A stretch of 40,550 nt of DNA, taken from positions 1 to 40,550 of the forward strand of contig CAYNFQ010000010.1 of assembly GCA_964396715.1 (NCBI GenBank), in the 5' to 3' direction. A program made the position numbers and the translations under genes. Positions 16,083 to 22,972 of this stretch are shown here, in pieces. The notes below the pieces were generated by a model. The model did not search any database. It was given only the letters and a program-made list of their open reading frames with translations, and was not told where the DNA came from. Source of the DNA: CAYNFQ01 sp964396715. GTDB taxonomy: Bacteria; Patescibacteriota; Microgenomatia; Daviesbacterales; UBA10151. Every line of letters starts with the position of its first letter. Within the stretch, counting starts at the first letter, position 1.

Positions 16083-16658
16083 ATGAACAAACCAGAACAA
16101 CAAGATTTGCTTCTATACCTTGGTTCTCCTAAACCAATGGTTCTTGAAGGTGAGTTTGGTCTTTTTCAAGGATTTATTAAGATAGGAGCTCCATACTTTA
16201 TCAGCTATGGTTTAAGAGGATATGAAACGGGGTACACAAGGTCAGACACCATCACTGGCGGAGATCCTATCCAATTATTTAGGACAGTACGGATACTTGA
16301 ACAGCTTGCAAAGGTGGATGATCTAGATTTCAGTAATGCAGCCCTCGCTTCAAAAAGAGTGTTTTTTGATAGAGATGGTTTTAATGGTCTTAATAGAAGT
16401 ATGTTAGCAAGAAGGAGGATTAGAGAACTTATTGGCAGGCAAAGACTAAGAGAAATCTTAGGATCAAACCCATCTAATTTGGAAGAAATGATTACAGGAC
16501 TTCAACAACAAAATATCTGGGTAGATACTGAAACCTTAGAGAGAGAAATTAGAGTAAAAAGATTACCTTCATCACTATTTTATGAGGCAGCTATTGCAAG
16601 ATCTAATCAGGAACTTGAAGAGCTATCTAACGAGCTTGAAAAAGATGGAAGATGGTAG
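16083..16658 (+). CDS. Hypothetical protein
   Basis: 191 residues, soluble, with no family I recognise. The N-terminal part is rich in glycine and aromatics (GEFGLFQGFIKIGAPYFISYGLRG); the C-terminal part is helical and charged (RSMLARRRIRELIGRQRLREIL, in part, and NQELEELSNELEKDGRW). TTGACA (16045-16050) and TATAAA (16066-16071) lie upstream with a short 15-base spacer, leaving almost no leader before ATG 16083. It sits alone between tRNA-Leu and the kinase gene, resembling other isolated accessory ORFs in this window. Confidence 0.5.
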   Translation: MNKPEQQDLLLYLGSPKPMVLEGEFGLFQGFIKIGAPYFISYGLRGYETGYTRSDTITGGDPIQLFRTVRILEQLAKVDDLDFSNAALASKRVFFDRDGFNGLNRSMLARRRIRELIGRQRLREILGSNPSNLEEMITGLQQQNIWVDTETLEREIRVKRLPSSLFYEAAIARSNQELEELSNELEKDGRW

Positions 16659-16751
16659 TGCAGAAACTAACTTCTCACAGTAACTTACTGTAATGTATAA
16701 CTTCCAGTGATCCAGTTGACTCCTGCCTGCTTTTTCTGTTACAAACAATGC

Positions 16752-17351
16752 ATGATTGTTTTAGGTTTAGTTGGAGAAAAAGGTTCTGGGAAACAGACTT
16801 TTGTTAATTTCCTTAAACAGATTGCTTCGTCGCCTTCGGCTCCTCGCAATGACAATGGAGAGGCTTTAAATATCCGCCAAGTTAGGTTTTCCGATATCCT
16901 GGCAGAAACTTTGCTGATTTGGGATATTCCTATCACCCGCTCTAACCTCCAACATTTAGCAATTATGATGGAAGACACCTTTGGCCAGTCAGCCTTAGCT
17001 CAAGCTGCTAAATTTAGTATAGAAGGAGATGAGGCAGATATTATTATTTTTGATGGAATAAGAAGAGAATCTGAGTTTAACTTGGTTAAAGATATGGCAG
17101 AAAGCCGCTTAATTTATATTACTGCCGAGCAAAAATTAAGATATGAAAGATTAAAAAGAAGGTCTGAAAAGGTAGGTGAAACAGGTTTAACTTTTGAGCA
17201 GTTTTTGGCAGAAGAGGAATCAAAAGCTGAAAAAGCCATTCCTGCTTTAGGAAAACAAGCCGGGGTAAAACTGGACAATAACGGCACCTTGGATGAGTTC
17301 AAACAAAAGATAGGAAAACTGGCTCAAACTTTTGGTATACTGAAAATATGA
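16752..17351 (+). CDS. P-loop (dephospho-CoA kinase/UPF0200-like) nucleotide kinase
   Basis: About 199 residues from ATG 16752. MIVLGLVGEKGSGKQTFVN is the Walker A loop; IIIFDGIRRESEF matches the DGIR motif of the UPF0200/CoaE-like kinases; LKRRSEK is a lid region. The substrate is unknown. An upstream ATG at 16707 would add MIQLTPACFFC..., which is not family-like. The segment ASSPSAPRND comes from an in-frame palindromic repeat (16821-16854). Its stop overlaps the next ATG (ATGA). Confidence 0.65.
   Translation: MIVLGLVGEKGSGKQTFVNFLKQIASSPSAPRNDNGEALNIRQVRFSDILAETLLIWDIPITRSNLQHLAIMMEDTFGQSALAQAAKFSIEGDEADIIIFDGIRRESEFNLVKDMAESRLIYITAEQKLRYERLKRRSEKVGETGLTFEQFLAEEESKAEKAIPALGKQAGVKLDNNGTLDEFKQKIGKLAQTFGILKI
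16821..16854. repeat. GTCATTGCGAG-family element, partial coding copy
   Basis: Contains ATTGCTTCGTCGCC and CTCGCAATGACA, as in the fuller elements at 13642 and 25640; encodes ASSPSAPRND in the kinase. Confidence 0.75.
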
Positions 17352-17896
17352 TCCAATATCATCTGACAGATGATAGCCATGAAAAACTATCTGCTTTAAT
17401 TAAAGAAAGGCTTCCTTGGTTAGTCTTAGGACTTTTGGGTGGAATAGTGGCCACTGTTTTAGTATCCAAATTTGAAAGTATTTTATCCTCCAATATTTCT
17501 TTAGCCTTCTTTCTGCCGGTGATTGTCTATATGTCAGATGCCATAGGCACTCAAACAGAAAATATTTATGTGAGGAATCTGGCCAAGTTTAAAGATAATT
17601 TCTTTAAGTATCTTATTAAAGAAGTTTTCATTGGCTTATCTTTTGGTTTATTTTTTGGCCTATCTTTGGCCTTATTTGCCAAATTATGGTTACAGTCTGA
17701 TCAAGCAGCTTGGGCTGTGGGGGTGGCCATGTTTATCAATGGAACCTTTGCTCCTGTAGTTGCCCTGATTGTACCTGAGATTATTTATAAAGAGCACAAA
17801 GACCCGGCTTTGGGAGCAGGCCCTTTTACCACTATTGTCCAAAACATTATCAGCTTATCTGTTTATTTACTGGTTGCAAGTGTCATCATTTTTTAA
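17348..17896 (+). CDS. Stand-alone MgtE-like membrane domain (divalent cation transporter)
   Basis: 182 residues with five membrane helices. PVIVYMSDAIGTQTENIYVR corresponds to the MgtE/SLC41 segment around GGNAGTQ, and DPALGAGPFTTIVQNIISLSVYL to the final helix pair (DPAxxSGPFxTxxxD), where the Asp of the Mg2+ site is replaced by Gln/Asn. The cytoplasmic MgtE-N and CBS gating domains are absent. It probably dimerises to move Mg2+ or another divalent ion. It is coupled to the kinase gene by an ATGA overlap and converges on dnaB with a 4-base overlap. Confidence 0.7.
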   Translation: MIQYHLTDDSHEKLSALIKERLPWLVLGLLGGIVATVLVSKFESILSSNISLAFFLPVIVYMSDAIGTQTENIYVRNLAKFKDNFFKYLIKEVFIGLSFGLFFGLSLALFAKLWLQSDQAAWAVGVAMFINGTFAPVVALIVPEIIYKEHKDPALGAGPFTTIVQNIISLSVYLLVASVIIF

Positions 17897-19260
17897 GCTG
17901 CGGCTGCCTCTTTTTCACCTTCTTTTCTCTCACTCGTCCCCTTGGCTCTGGTTTTTTCCATGCCGTAAAACTTGGTTCTGTCTGCTCTAAACACTAATTG
18001 TATCTCCCCTATGGGGCCATTTCTGTGTTTTTGGATATCCAAAGTCACATTTTCCATTTTTTCCAGATCCTCACGATAAATAAACATCACCACATCCGCA
18101 TCCTGCTCTATTGCCCCGGATTCCCGAAGGTCAGCCAGCTGCGGCCTTCTGCTACCCCTGGCTTCAACAGACCTGTTCAGCTGCGAAATGGCCAGCACCG
18201 GAATTTTCAGCTCGCGGGCCAAATTTTTCAGCTGCTGGGAAATTTCAGAAACTTCCTGCACCCTATTTTCCAAATTTCTGCCCCTGATCAGCTGCAGATA
18301 ATCTACAATTAAAAGTTTTAAACCGTGTTCCACCTGCAATCTTCTGGCCTTTGTTCTCATCTCAGAAATAGAAGCTCCCGGAGTATCATCAATAAAAATC
18401 GGCGCCTCGGCCAGCTCTCCCATAGAAAGCGACAGCTTATCAAAATCTTTCTCATCCAACCTGCCTGTTTTTAACTTCCAGGCATCAATATCCGCCTGTC
18501 CCACCAAAAGCCTGTCCACCAGCTCTTCCTGGCTCATCTCCAAAGAAAAAATACCCACCGGCAATCCGGCAGAAACTGCCACGAATTGGGCAATATTCAA
18601 GGCCATAGAAGTTTTTCCCTGCCCCGGGCGCGAAGCCAAAATTAGCAAATTTGAATTCTGCATTCCGGCCAATTTGGAGTCCAAATCCCTAAATCCTGTG
18701 GGAACTCCCCTCAGCTTCCCTGATGATTTTTGCAGTTCGTCAAGCCTGTCAAAAGACTCTGTCAGGGCATCCCTGATCGGCAAAAAATCCCTTGAAACAT
18801 GCTCTTGTGAGATGGCAAAAATCCCCGATTCTGCACCCTCCAAAAGATCATCCAAAGACTCACCCTCATTATATGCCCTTTCAATTAGTTTGGTGGCCTG
18901 AGAAATCAACTGCCTTCTGACGGCATGTTCTTTGATGATTTTGGCGTAATGTTCAATATGAGCCGCAGTTGGAACAGCGTTGACAAGGGTTGTTAAATAG
19001 GCAGCTCCTCCGATCTTATCATAGGTCCCCGTCCTTTTTAACTCCTCGGTGACAGTGACCAGATCTATGGGTTCGCGCTTGTCAAATAAACTTTGGACTG
19101 CTGCAAAGATGGCTCCGTGTTGTTCGGATCTGTAAAAAGCAGCGGGCCGCAAAATTTCGGAGATTTTGACAATGGCATCTTTGTCTATAAGAAGTGATCC
19201 CAGAAGGGACTGCTCTGCTTCTATATTTTGTGGAGGCAATTTGCTGATTGGCTGCGCCAT
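17893..19260 (-). CDS. dnaB: Replicative DNA helicase
   Basis: About 455 residues. The N-terminal helical domain (PPQNIEAEQSLLGSLLIDKDA) is followed by the RecA-like motor with Walker A SRPGQGKTSMALN, Walker B LLIVDYLQLI and the loop IAISQLNRSVE...LADLRESGAIEQDADVV. A hexameric helicase unwinding the fork. I start at MAQPISKLPPQN (ATG 19258-19260); the longer ORF reads into the adjacent repeat. A low-complexity Lys/Glu/Ala tail ends the protein. No intein is present. Confidence 0.95.
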   Translation of the reverse strand: MAQPISKLPPQNIEAEQSLLGSLLIDKDAIVKISEILRPAAFYRSEQHGAIFAAVQSLFDKREPIDLVTVTEELKRTGTYDKIGGAAYLTTLVNAVPTAAHIEHYAKIIKEHAVRRQLISQATKLIERAYNEGESLDDLLEGAESGIFAISQEHVSRDFLPIRDALTESFDRLDELQKSSGKLRGVPTGFRDLDSKLAGMQNSNLLILASRPGQGKTSMALNIAQFVAVSAGLPVGIFSLEMSQEELVDRLLVGQADIDAWKLKTGRLDEKDFDKLSLSMGELAEAPIFIDDTPGASISEMRTKARRLQVEHGLKLLIVDYLQLIRGRNLENRVQEVSEISQQLKNLARELKIPVLAISQLNRSVEARGSRRPQLADLRESGAIEQDADVVMFIYREDLEKMENVTLDIQKHRNGPIGEIQLVFRADRTKFYGMEKTRAKGTSERKEGEKEAAAA

Positions 19261-19263
19261 ATG

Positions 19264-19380
19264 AAAAATGACAAAATCCAAATTACAAATGACAAATGAA
19301 TGTCAAAATTTAAATTTTTAAAAATTTGACATTTAGATTTGATTTGAAATTTGACATTTGATATTTGATATTTGAAATTA
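19264..19380. repeat. AT-rich long-hairpin repeat, copy 2
   Basis: About 117 bp, the same family as 10421-10526 with the same internal order (AAATCCAAATTACAAATGA ... TTGATTTGAAATTTGACAT). It again begins at the stop codon of the upstream minus-strand gene and ends at the start of the next. Confidence 0.75.
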
Positions 19381-20100
19381 ACTCTTACTTAATACCACTA
19401 CCATTGGTTCTTCAGGTAGCTTATCTTTGGTAATTGACAGCTTGGGCTGAACAACAACTCCTTCTGCCCCCATTTCTTTCAAAAACCCCTCCACCCCTTC
19501 CAGCTCAAACTTTAATCCTTCTATTTTGTAGTGCATGGGGATAATAATTTTAGGCTCAAGCTGGGAAACAATATCCGAGGCCGCCTTCCCGTTGATGGTG
19601 TAAATGGAACCTACTGGAATCAGCAAAATATCGGTTTCACCAATCTGGGCAAGCTGCTCCTCTGTTAATTTAGTCTGGCCTAAATCACCAAGATGTACAA
19701 TATTCAACCCGTCAAATAGTAAATTAAAAATTGTATTTAAACCCCGCTGTGAGCCTTGCGCATCATCATGAAAAGATTGGATGCCGGTCATCACTACCCC
19801 GGCAACCTCATATTCACCCGGCTCTTTAAAAACCATCGGAGGGACGCCTGCAGGAGTTGTTGTGACAGCCTGGGAATTATTGTGATCCTGATGATTGTGT
19901 GTCACCAAAACCACATCCGCAGACAAACCTGCCCGTCCGGCCTTGCCTGCCGGCAGGCTGGCAGGCGGGCCTGCCCGTCCGGCAGGCGGGTCTTTGGGGA
20001 GTTTAAGACCGGTAAATTCCGGATCATAAGGATCTATCACCACTGTGGCATTTTTACCTTTTAACTTAAAACAAGCGTGTCCCAACCAGTAGATGTCCAT
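19378..20100 (-). CDS. UPF0173-like metallo-beta-lactamase-fold hydrolase
   Basis: About 240 residues from ATG 20098-20100. DIYWLGHACFKL...VVIDPYDPEFTG, VVLVTHNHQDHNN (the HxHxDH-like zinc motif, here HNHQDH), ILLIPVGSIYTING and KIIIPMHYKIEG match UPF0173/UlaG-type metal-dependent hydrolases. The substrate is unknown. A 63-bp compound GC-rich repeat (19928-19990) is read in frame as PPAGRAGPPASLPAGKAGRAG between the first strand and the zinc motif. Confidence 0.8.
   Translation of the reverse strand: MDIYWLGHACFKLKGKNATVVIDPYDPEFTGLKLPKDPPAGRAGPPASLPAGKAGRAGLSADVVLVTHNHQDHNNSQAVTTTPAGVPPMVFKEPGEYEVAGVVMTGIQSFHDDAQGSQRGLNTIFNLLFDGLNIVHLGDLGQTKLTEEQLAQIGETDILLIPVGSIYTINGKAASDIVSQLEPKIIIPMHYKIEGLKFELEGVEGFLKEMGAEGVVVQPKLSITKDKLPEEPMVVVLSKS
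19928..19990. repeat. Compound GC-rich palindromic repeat inside the hydrolase gene
   Basis: Overlapping CCTGCC/GGCAGG palindromes, two with CCGTCCGG and one with GCCGGC centre, encoding about 21 residues of PAGRAG/PAGKAG type. Confidence 0.85.
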
Positions 20101-20160
20101 AGGAGAATAGATTATGTCAAAATTGTCCAAAAAAGCAATATGCTAAAATAGATCTTGCTG

Positions 20161-20637
20161 ATGAAATTAACAATACACCCCTCCTTCTTGGGCGATAAAC
20201 CCACGTCCGGAGGCAAAAAACTGTCACAAAAGCAATTTATTGTTGCCCATATTTTAATCCTGATAGCCGGTTTATCTTTTCTTTTCGGGCTCTATTATAT
20301 TTTAAACATCCAATACCAACAGGCTCAAAAACCCTTTGAGGCAGGGCCTGTTACCAGCAAGCCGAAAAGCTTTACGCTGGATTTGGATCAGCCTGCAGAT
20401 GACAGCTTAACTTTCAGCCCCCAGGTCTTGCTTTCCGGAAAAACAGCGCCGAATTTGGAAATTTTAATTTCCACCCAGTCTTCTGATCAGGTTATCAAAT
20501 CCAAAAGCGACGGCACTTTTTCCCTGACTTTAAATTTGGATGAAGGGGTAAATAATATTTCGGTCACCGCATTTGATGCAACAGGTGATTCCAAATCAGC
20601 CGAAAGAGTGGTTTACTTTTCAAAGGAGAAAATATAA
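20161..20637 (+). CDS. Membrane-anchored extracytoplasmic protein with Ig-like domain
   Basis: About 158 residues from ATG 20161. A basic N-terminus, one helix (IVAHILILIAGLSFLFGLYYIL, in part) and an extracytoplasmic domain with FSPQVLLSGKTAPNLEILI...KSDGTFSLTLNLDEGVNNISVTAFD. The latter is the repeated beta-sandwich pattern of glucodextranase-B/bacterial Ig-like domains. It may be a cell-surface binding or pilus-associated protein. It is joined to the next gene by a TAATG overlap and has AAAGGAG before that start. Confidence 0.6.
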   Translation: MKLTIHPSFLGDKPTSGGKKLSQKQFIVAHILILIAGLSFLFGLYYILNIQYQQAQKPFEAGPVTSKPKSFTLDLDQPADDSLTFSPQVLLSGKTAPNLEILISTQSSDQVIKSKSDGTFSLTLNLDEGVNNISVTAFDATGDSKSAERVVYFSKEKI

Positions 20638-21380
20638 TGAAAAAATTTACAATTTACAATTTACAATTTACAATTTTTCTTTTGCTTTTTACATTTTACA
20701 TTTTACATTTTACATTTTACATTACAACCGCTTTAGCGGTTGACTCCACTCCCTCATCTAAATTAAACCCTAAACTACTTGAGGAATTTAACAAACAAGT
20801 TGCTTCAAAAGCTGCTAAATTAAAGCTGGATATTGATAAAAAATTAACCAATAAGGCATACGTGGGCAAGGTTAAAACCAAATCTGCCTCATCCATAACT
20901 TTGGCCACTAAAACAGGTCCTAAAATAGCCAGCATCAATCAGGACACGGTATTTGAAAGCAAAATCAAGGGCAAAAAATACTCACAAAAGTTAATATCCG
21001 AGGAGGATGATGTGGCATCTTTGGGTGATGTTGATGACACTGGAGTGTTGATTGCCAAAAAAATTGTCTTACTAGACCCTAAACCCTATACCCTAAACCC
21101 TAAATCATATCTTTGGGGCCAAATTGTAGCCGCATCGGAAAAACTTCTCACTCTCAAAGACAAAACTCTAAAAAACATAGCCATAGCCATGCCAAACCAG
21201 ACCAGTGTTAAAGTAGGTGATTTTGTTCTATTAAGCGGAAATCCGGGAAAAAATGATATTTTTAAAGCAGAATATGTTTATGTAATTCCCCAGGGAGGGA
21301 TTTTAAAACCCAGGAAAGTATCCACCCCTTCTGCAAAATTAGCCACACCTTCGGCCAAACCCAAATCATCTACCCGTTAA
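20637..21380 (+). CDS. Secreted protein of unknown function with a repeat-built signal peptide
   Basis: 247 residues. Residues 1 to about 35 are a signal peptide (MKKFTIYNLQFTIFLLLFTF...ITTALAV) whose hydrophobic core is encoded by tandem ACAATTT and ACATTTT units (20644-20723). The mature part has two beta-rich segments (YVGKVKTKSASSITLATKTG, then IVAASEKLLTLKDKTL, of DUF5666-like flavour) and a Ser/Pro/Lys tail. A further simple-repeat insert LDPKPYTLNPKSY is visible. A function is not assigned. It forms a two-gene unit with the Ig-like protein and converges on the nucleotidyltransferase. Confidence 0.6.
   Translation: MKKFTIYNLQFTIFLLLFTFYILHFTFYITTALAVDSTPSSKLNPKLLEEFNKQVASKAAKLKLDIDKKLTNKAYVGKVKTKSASSITLATKTGPKIASINQDTVFESKIKGKKYSQKLISEEDDVASLGDVDDTGVLIAKKIVLLDPKPYTLNPKSYLWGQIVAASEKLLTLKDKTLKNIAIAMPNQTSVKVGDFVLLSGNPGKNDIFKAEYVYVIPQGGILKPRKVSTPSAKLATPSAKPKSSTR
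20644..20723 (+). repeat. Tandem heptanucleotide repeats encoding a signal peptide core
   Basis: Four ACAATTT-type and five ACATTTT-type units in succession, entirely coding. Confidence 0.85.
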
Positions 21381-22068
21381 AAACCTCGGCCACCTCTTTC
21401 TCTGCCTCTGTTAAATCTTTAACAGTATCCACCCCTCTCCAGTAATCTGTACTTTTGAAGACCTGAAATCTGTCTGAAGGAAGTTTGGGAAAAGTTTCTA
21501 TCTCATGATCTCCTTCATCTGGCAAAAGTGGCTCAATCTCATTTGAAAAAATATAAATTCCCGGGTTAATCCAATGCGGCAGGAGCGGCTTTTCTTTAAA
21601 ACCTAACACTTCATCCCTTTCATTAAACTCCACCACTCCATAAGGGCTTCTTAAAGGAACAACAGCAATAGTGGCTACGGCTTTTCTTTGCTGGTGCTTT
21701 TCCATCATCCCCAAAAGATCCATTTTCCAAAGATTATCCCCGTTTAAAACCAAAACATCTTCCCATCCTTTGGGTAATAAAGCCATGGCTTTTTTAATAC
21801 CGCCACCTCTGCCCAAAGGCGTCTCCTCTACAGAAAAATGCACTTTAATGCCATATTTTTCACCAGTTCCAAGATGATTTTTCAGTGCTTCCCAATGATA
21901 ACTGCAGGCAAAAACCACCTCATCAATACCAACCTTTTTAAGTTGTTCCAGCTGGTAAGAGAGAATTGGTTTACCACCCACCTCCACCATGGGCTTGGGC
22001 CTATCATTGGTATATGGCCTAAGTCTCTCCCCTTTTCCACCTGCTAAGATAATTGCGCTTTTAACCAT
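21370..22068 (-). CDS. Sugar-1-phosphate nucleotidyltransferase
   Basis: 232 residues: AIILAGGKGERLRPYTNDRPKPMVEVGGKPIL is the NTP-transferase signature (in part), ETPLGRGGGI and VLVLNGDNLW (metal-binding Asp) follow. The length fits the short mannose-1-phosphate guanylyltransferase or glucose-1-phosphate thymidylyltransferase type without a C-terminal beta-helix. It activates a sugar for envelope glycan synthesis. It begins 4 bases after a 38-residue membrane peptide gene, so it is probably the third gene of a small operon. Confidence 0.85.
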   Translation of the reverse strand: MVKSAIILAGGKGERLRPYTNDRPKPMVEVGGKPILSYQLEQLKKVGIDEVVFACSYHWEALKNHLGTGEKYGIKVHFSVEETPLGRGGGIKKAMALLPKGWEDVLVLNGDNLWKMDLLGMMEKHQQRKAVATIAVVPLRSPYGVVEFNERDEVLGFKEKPLLPHWINPGIYIFSNEIEPLLPDEGDHEIETFPKLPSDRFQVFKSTDYWRGVDTVKDLTEAEKEVAEVFNG

Positions 22069-22072
22069 AGGA

Positions 22073-22189
22073 TTATCTTTTAGAAGATTTTGAAGCCCTT
22101 TTAGGTTTGAAGGTAATCATAAGATATAAAGCAATTATCACTAAAACAACAAATATTGGAAAACTACTAAAAATTTCTACTAAACTCAT
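22073..22189 (-). CDS. 38-residue single-helix membrane protein
   Basis: ATG 22187-22189 to TAA. Sequence layout: MSLVEIF, one hydrophobic helix (FPIFVVLVIIALYLMITF) and a basic tail (KPKRASKSSKR). AAAGGATT serves as Shine-Dalgarno. Its ATG overlaps the stop of a similar 36-residue ORF (ATGA), and its stop is 4 bases before the nucleotidyltransferase. No family is recognised. Confidence 0.55.
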   Translation of the reverse strand: MSLVEIFSSFPIFVVLVIIALYLMITFKPKRASKSSKR

Positions 22190-22296
22190 TTACTAATCCT
22201 TTTCGATCCAGATACGCCTCTAATTAATAGTAACAAAACTACAATGGAAAATACTACAATATTTGGTATGAGGCTAATAACATTTTCTATAGTCAT
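22186..22296 (-). CDS. 36-residue single-helix membrane protein
   Basis: ATG 22294-22296 to TGA. MTIENVISLIPN, a helix (IVVFSIVVLLLLI) and a basic tail (RGVSGSKRISK): the same plan as the following 38-residue protein, suggesting paralogues. GGAG lies 8 bases before the ATG. A promoter TTAATT (22364-22359) - 17 - TATACT (22341-22336) lies upstream. Confidence 0.55.
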   Translation of the reverse strand: MTIENVISLIPNIVVFSIVVLLLLIRGVSGSKRISK

Positions 22297-22335
22297 TTTT
22301 TAAACTCCATTAAATAAAGTGATCAATATACACAT

Positions 22336-22364
22336 AGTATACCACTACTAATATATTGAATTAA
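22336..22364 (-). promoter_or_regulatory. Promoter of the small membrane protein operon
   Basis: On the minus strand TTAATT, 17-base spacer, TATACT; about 40 bases ahead of the first small ORF, one of the few leaders here with room for a Shine-Dalgarno sequence. Confidence 0.5.
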
Positions 22365-22408
22365 AGCCAGATTAACATAGGTATATTAAAACTTCCACAT
22401 CTGACGTA

Positions 22409-22480
22409 CACCCTTCGACCCATTCGATTAACACTCAGGGTCGTACTGAGTGGAATCGAAGTACGACTTCGCTCAGGGCA
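22409..22480. repeat. TTCGA/CTCAGG-family palindromic repeat
   Basis: ATTCGATT...AATCGAAG outer arms around CACTCAG-GGTCGTA-CTGAGTG, then TACGACTTCGCTCAGGGC. A fragment of the same type is read in frame in yebC (311-329). It separates the divergent nucleotidyltransferase and histidine operons. Confidence 0.75.
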
Positions 22481-22504
22481 AGCCTGCGGTAACCGATAGT
22501 AAAT

Positions 22505-22532
22505 TTGACAAATAAATTTTTTGTGGTATACT
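22505..22532 (+). promoter_or_regulatory. Promoter of the histidine-responsive operon
   Basis: Consensus TTGACA (22505-22510), 16-base spacer, TATACT (22527-22532). Start expected near 22539. Confidence 0.8.
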
Positions 22533-22538
22533 ATCTTT

Positions 22539-22751
22539 ACAACTGAATATTAAACCACAATCAGTTTACATGATTGTGGTAAAAGCGTTTTAAGTGAAGT
22601 CACGATTCACAAGCTGATCCCCAAAATGGGATACAGAAGTTTAACTGTATAAATAAAACAGACGATGTTGGAAAACCAAAGTCGCCGTCAAGAGCTGTAG
22701 TTTAGCAATAAATTATAGAAAACAGGATGGGACCGCGGGAGGTCCTTTTTT
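22539..22751 (+). promoter_or_regulatory. T-box-like riboswitch leader for tRNA-His
   Basis: At 22724-22739 AGGATGGGACCGCGGG matches the T-box antiterminator core AGGGUGGNACCGCG at 13 of 14 positions. Right after it GGACC-GCGGGA-GGTCC plus six T form the terminator that the core would compete with. The bulge UGGN reads UGGG, which pairs with a tRNA ending CCCA; among bacterial tRNAs only tRNA-His normally has C73, and tRNA-His is the next gene. The 5' part is unusual: instead of one long Stem I it offers a row of short hairpins (22554-22580; 22594-22610 with CAC in its loop; 22617-22632; 22631-22650; 22671-22690). The specifier is therefore not firmly assigned; the CAC at 22601-22603 is the candidate. 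Confidence 0.75.
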
Positions 22752-22754
22752 AAT

Positions 22755-22839
22755 ACCTCTCGTTCCTTGTGCGTTATTTGTCATCCCGTACTTGATACGG
22801 GATCCATAAAAATAATGGGCAAAGAACGGGAGGTTTTTT
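22755..22839 (+). terminator. Second terminator-like hairpin before tRNA-His
   Basis: ACCTCTCGTTC (22755-22765) pairs with GAACGGGAGGT (22824-22834), followed by TTTTT. Inside lies a dispersed palindrome ATCCCGTA-CTTGA-TACGGGAT. The left arm can instead pair with CGGGAGGT of the T-box terminator (22736-22743), so the two structures are mutually exclusive. Confidence 0.5.
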
Positions 22840-22874
22840 AGTGGGCGAAGCCCGCGAGCTTTGCTCAGTGGTTT

Positions 22875-22950
22875 GGTGGCTGTAGTTCAGTGGTAGAACA
22901 TTAGCCTGTGGAGCTAATTGTCGGGAGTCCGATTCTCCTCAGCCACCCCA
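22875..22950 (+). tRNA. tRNA-His(GUG), with encoded CCA
   Basis: Encoded G-1 (22875) faces C73 (22947); acceptor GTGGCTG/CAGCCAC; anticodon loop CTGTGGA with anticodon GTG in stem TTAGC/GCTAA; T arm GGGAG-TCCGATT-CTCCT. CCA follows in the DNA, unlike in tRNA-Leu above. No separate promoter is evident in the 35 bases before it, so it is probably transcribed with the T-box leader and released by RNase P. Confidence 0.95.
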
Positions 22951-22972
22951 GTAAGAAAGGGGGTGAAAAAAT

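Noticed and set aside
22539..22751. The leader as tmRNA, RNase P RNA or 6S RNA.
   Set aside because: It lacks the tRNA-like ends, resume ORF or conserved cores of those RNAs, while the T-box core and terminator match well.
22758..22842. The second hairpin as an independent promoter region for tRNA-His.
   Set aside because: The only hexamers (TTGATA with an AAAAAT-like box) have poor spacing; read-through from the upstream promoter is the better explanation.
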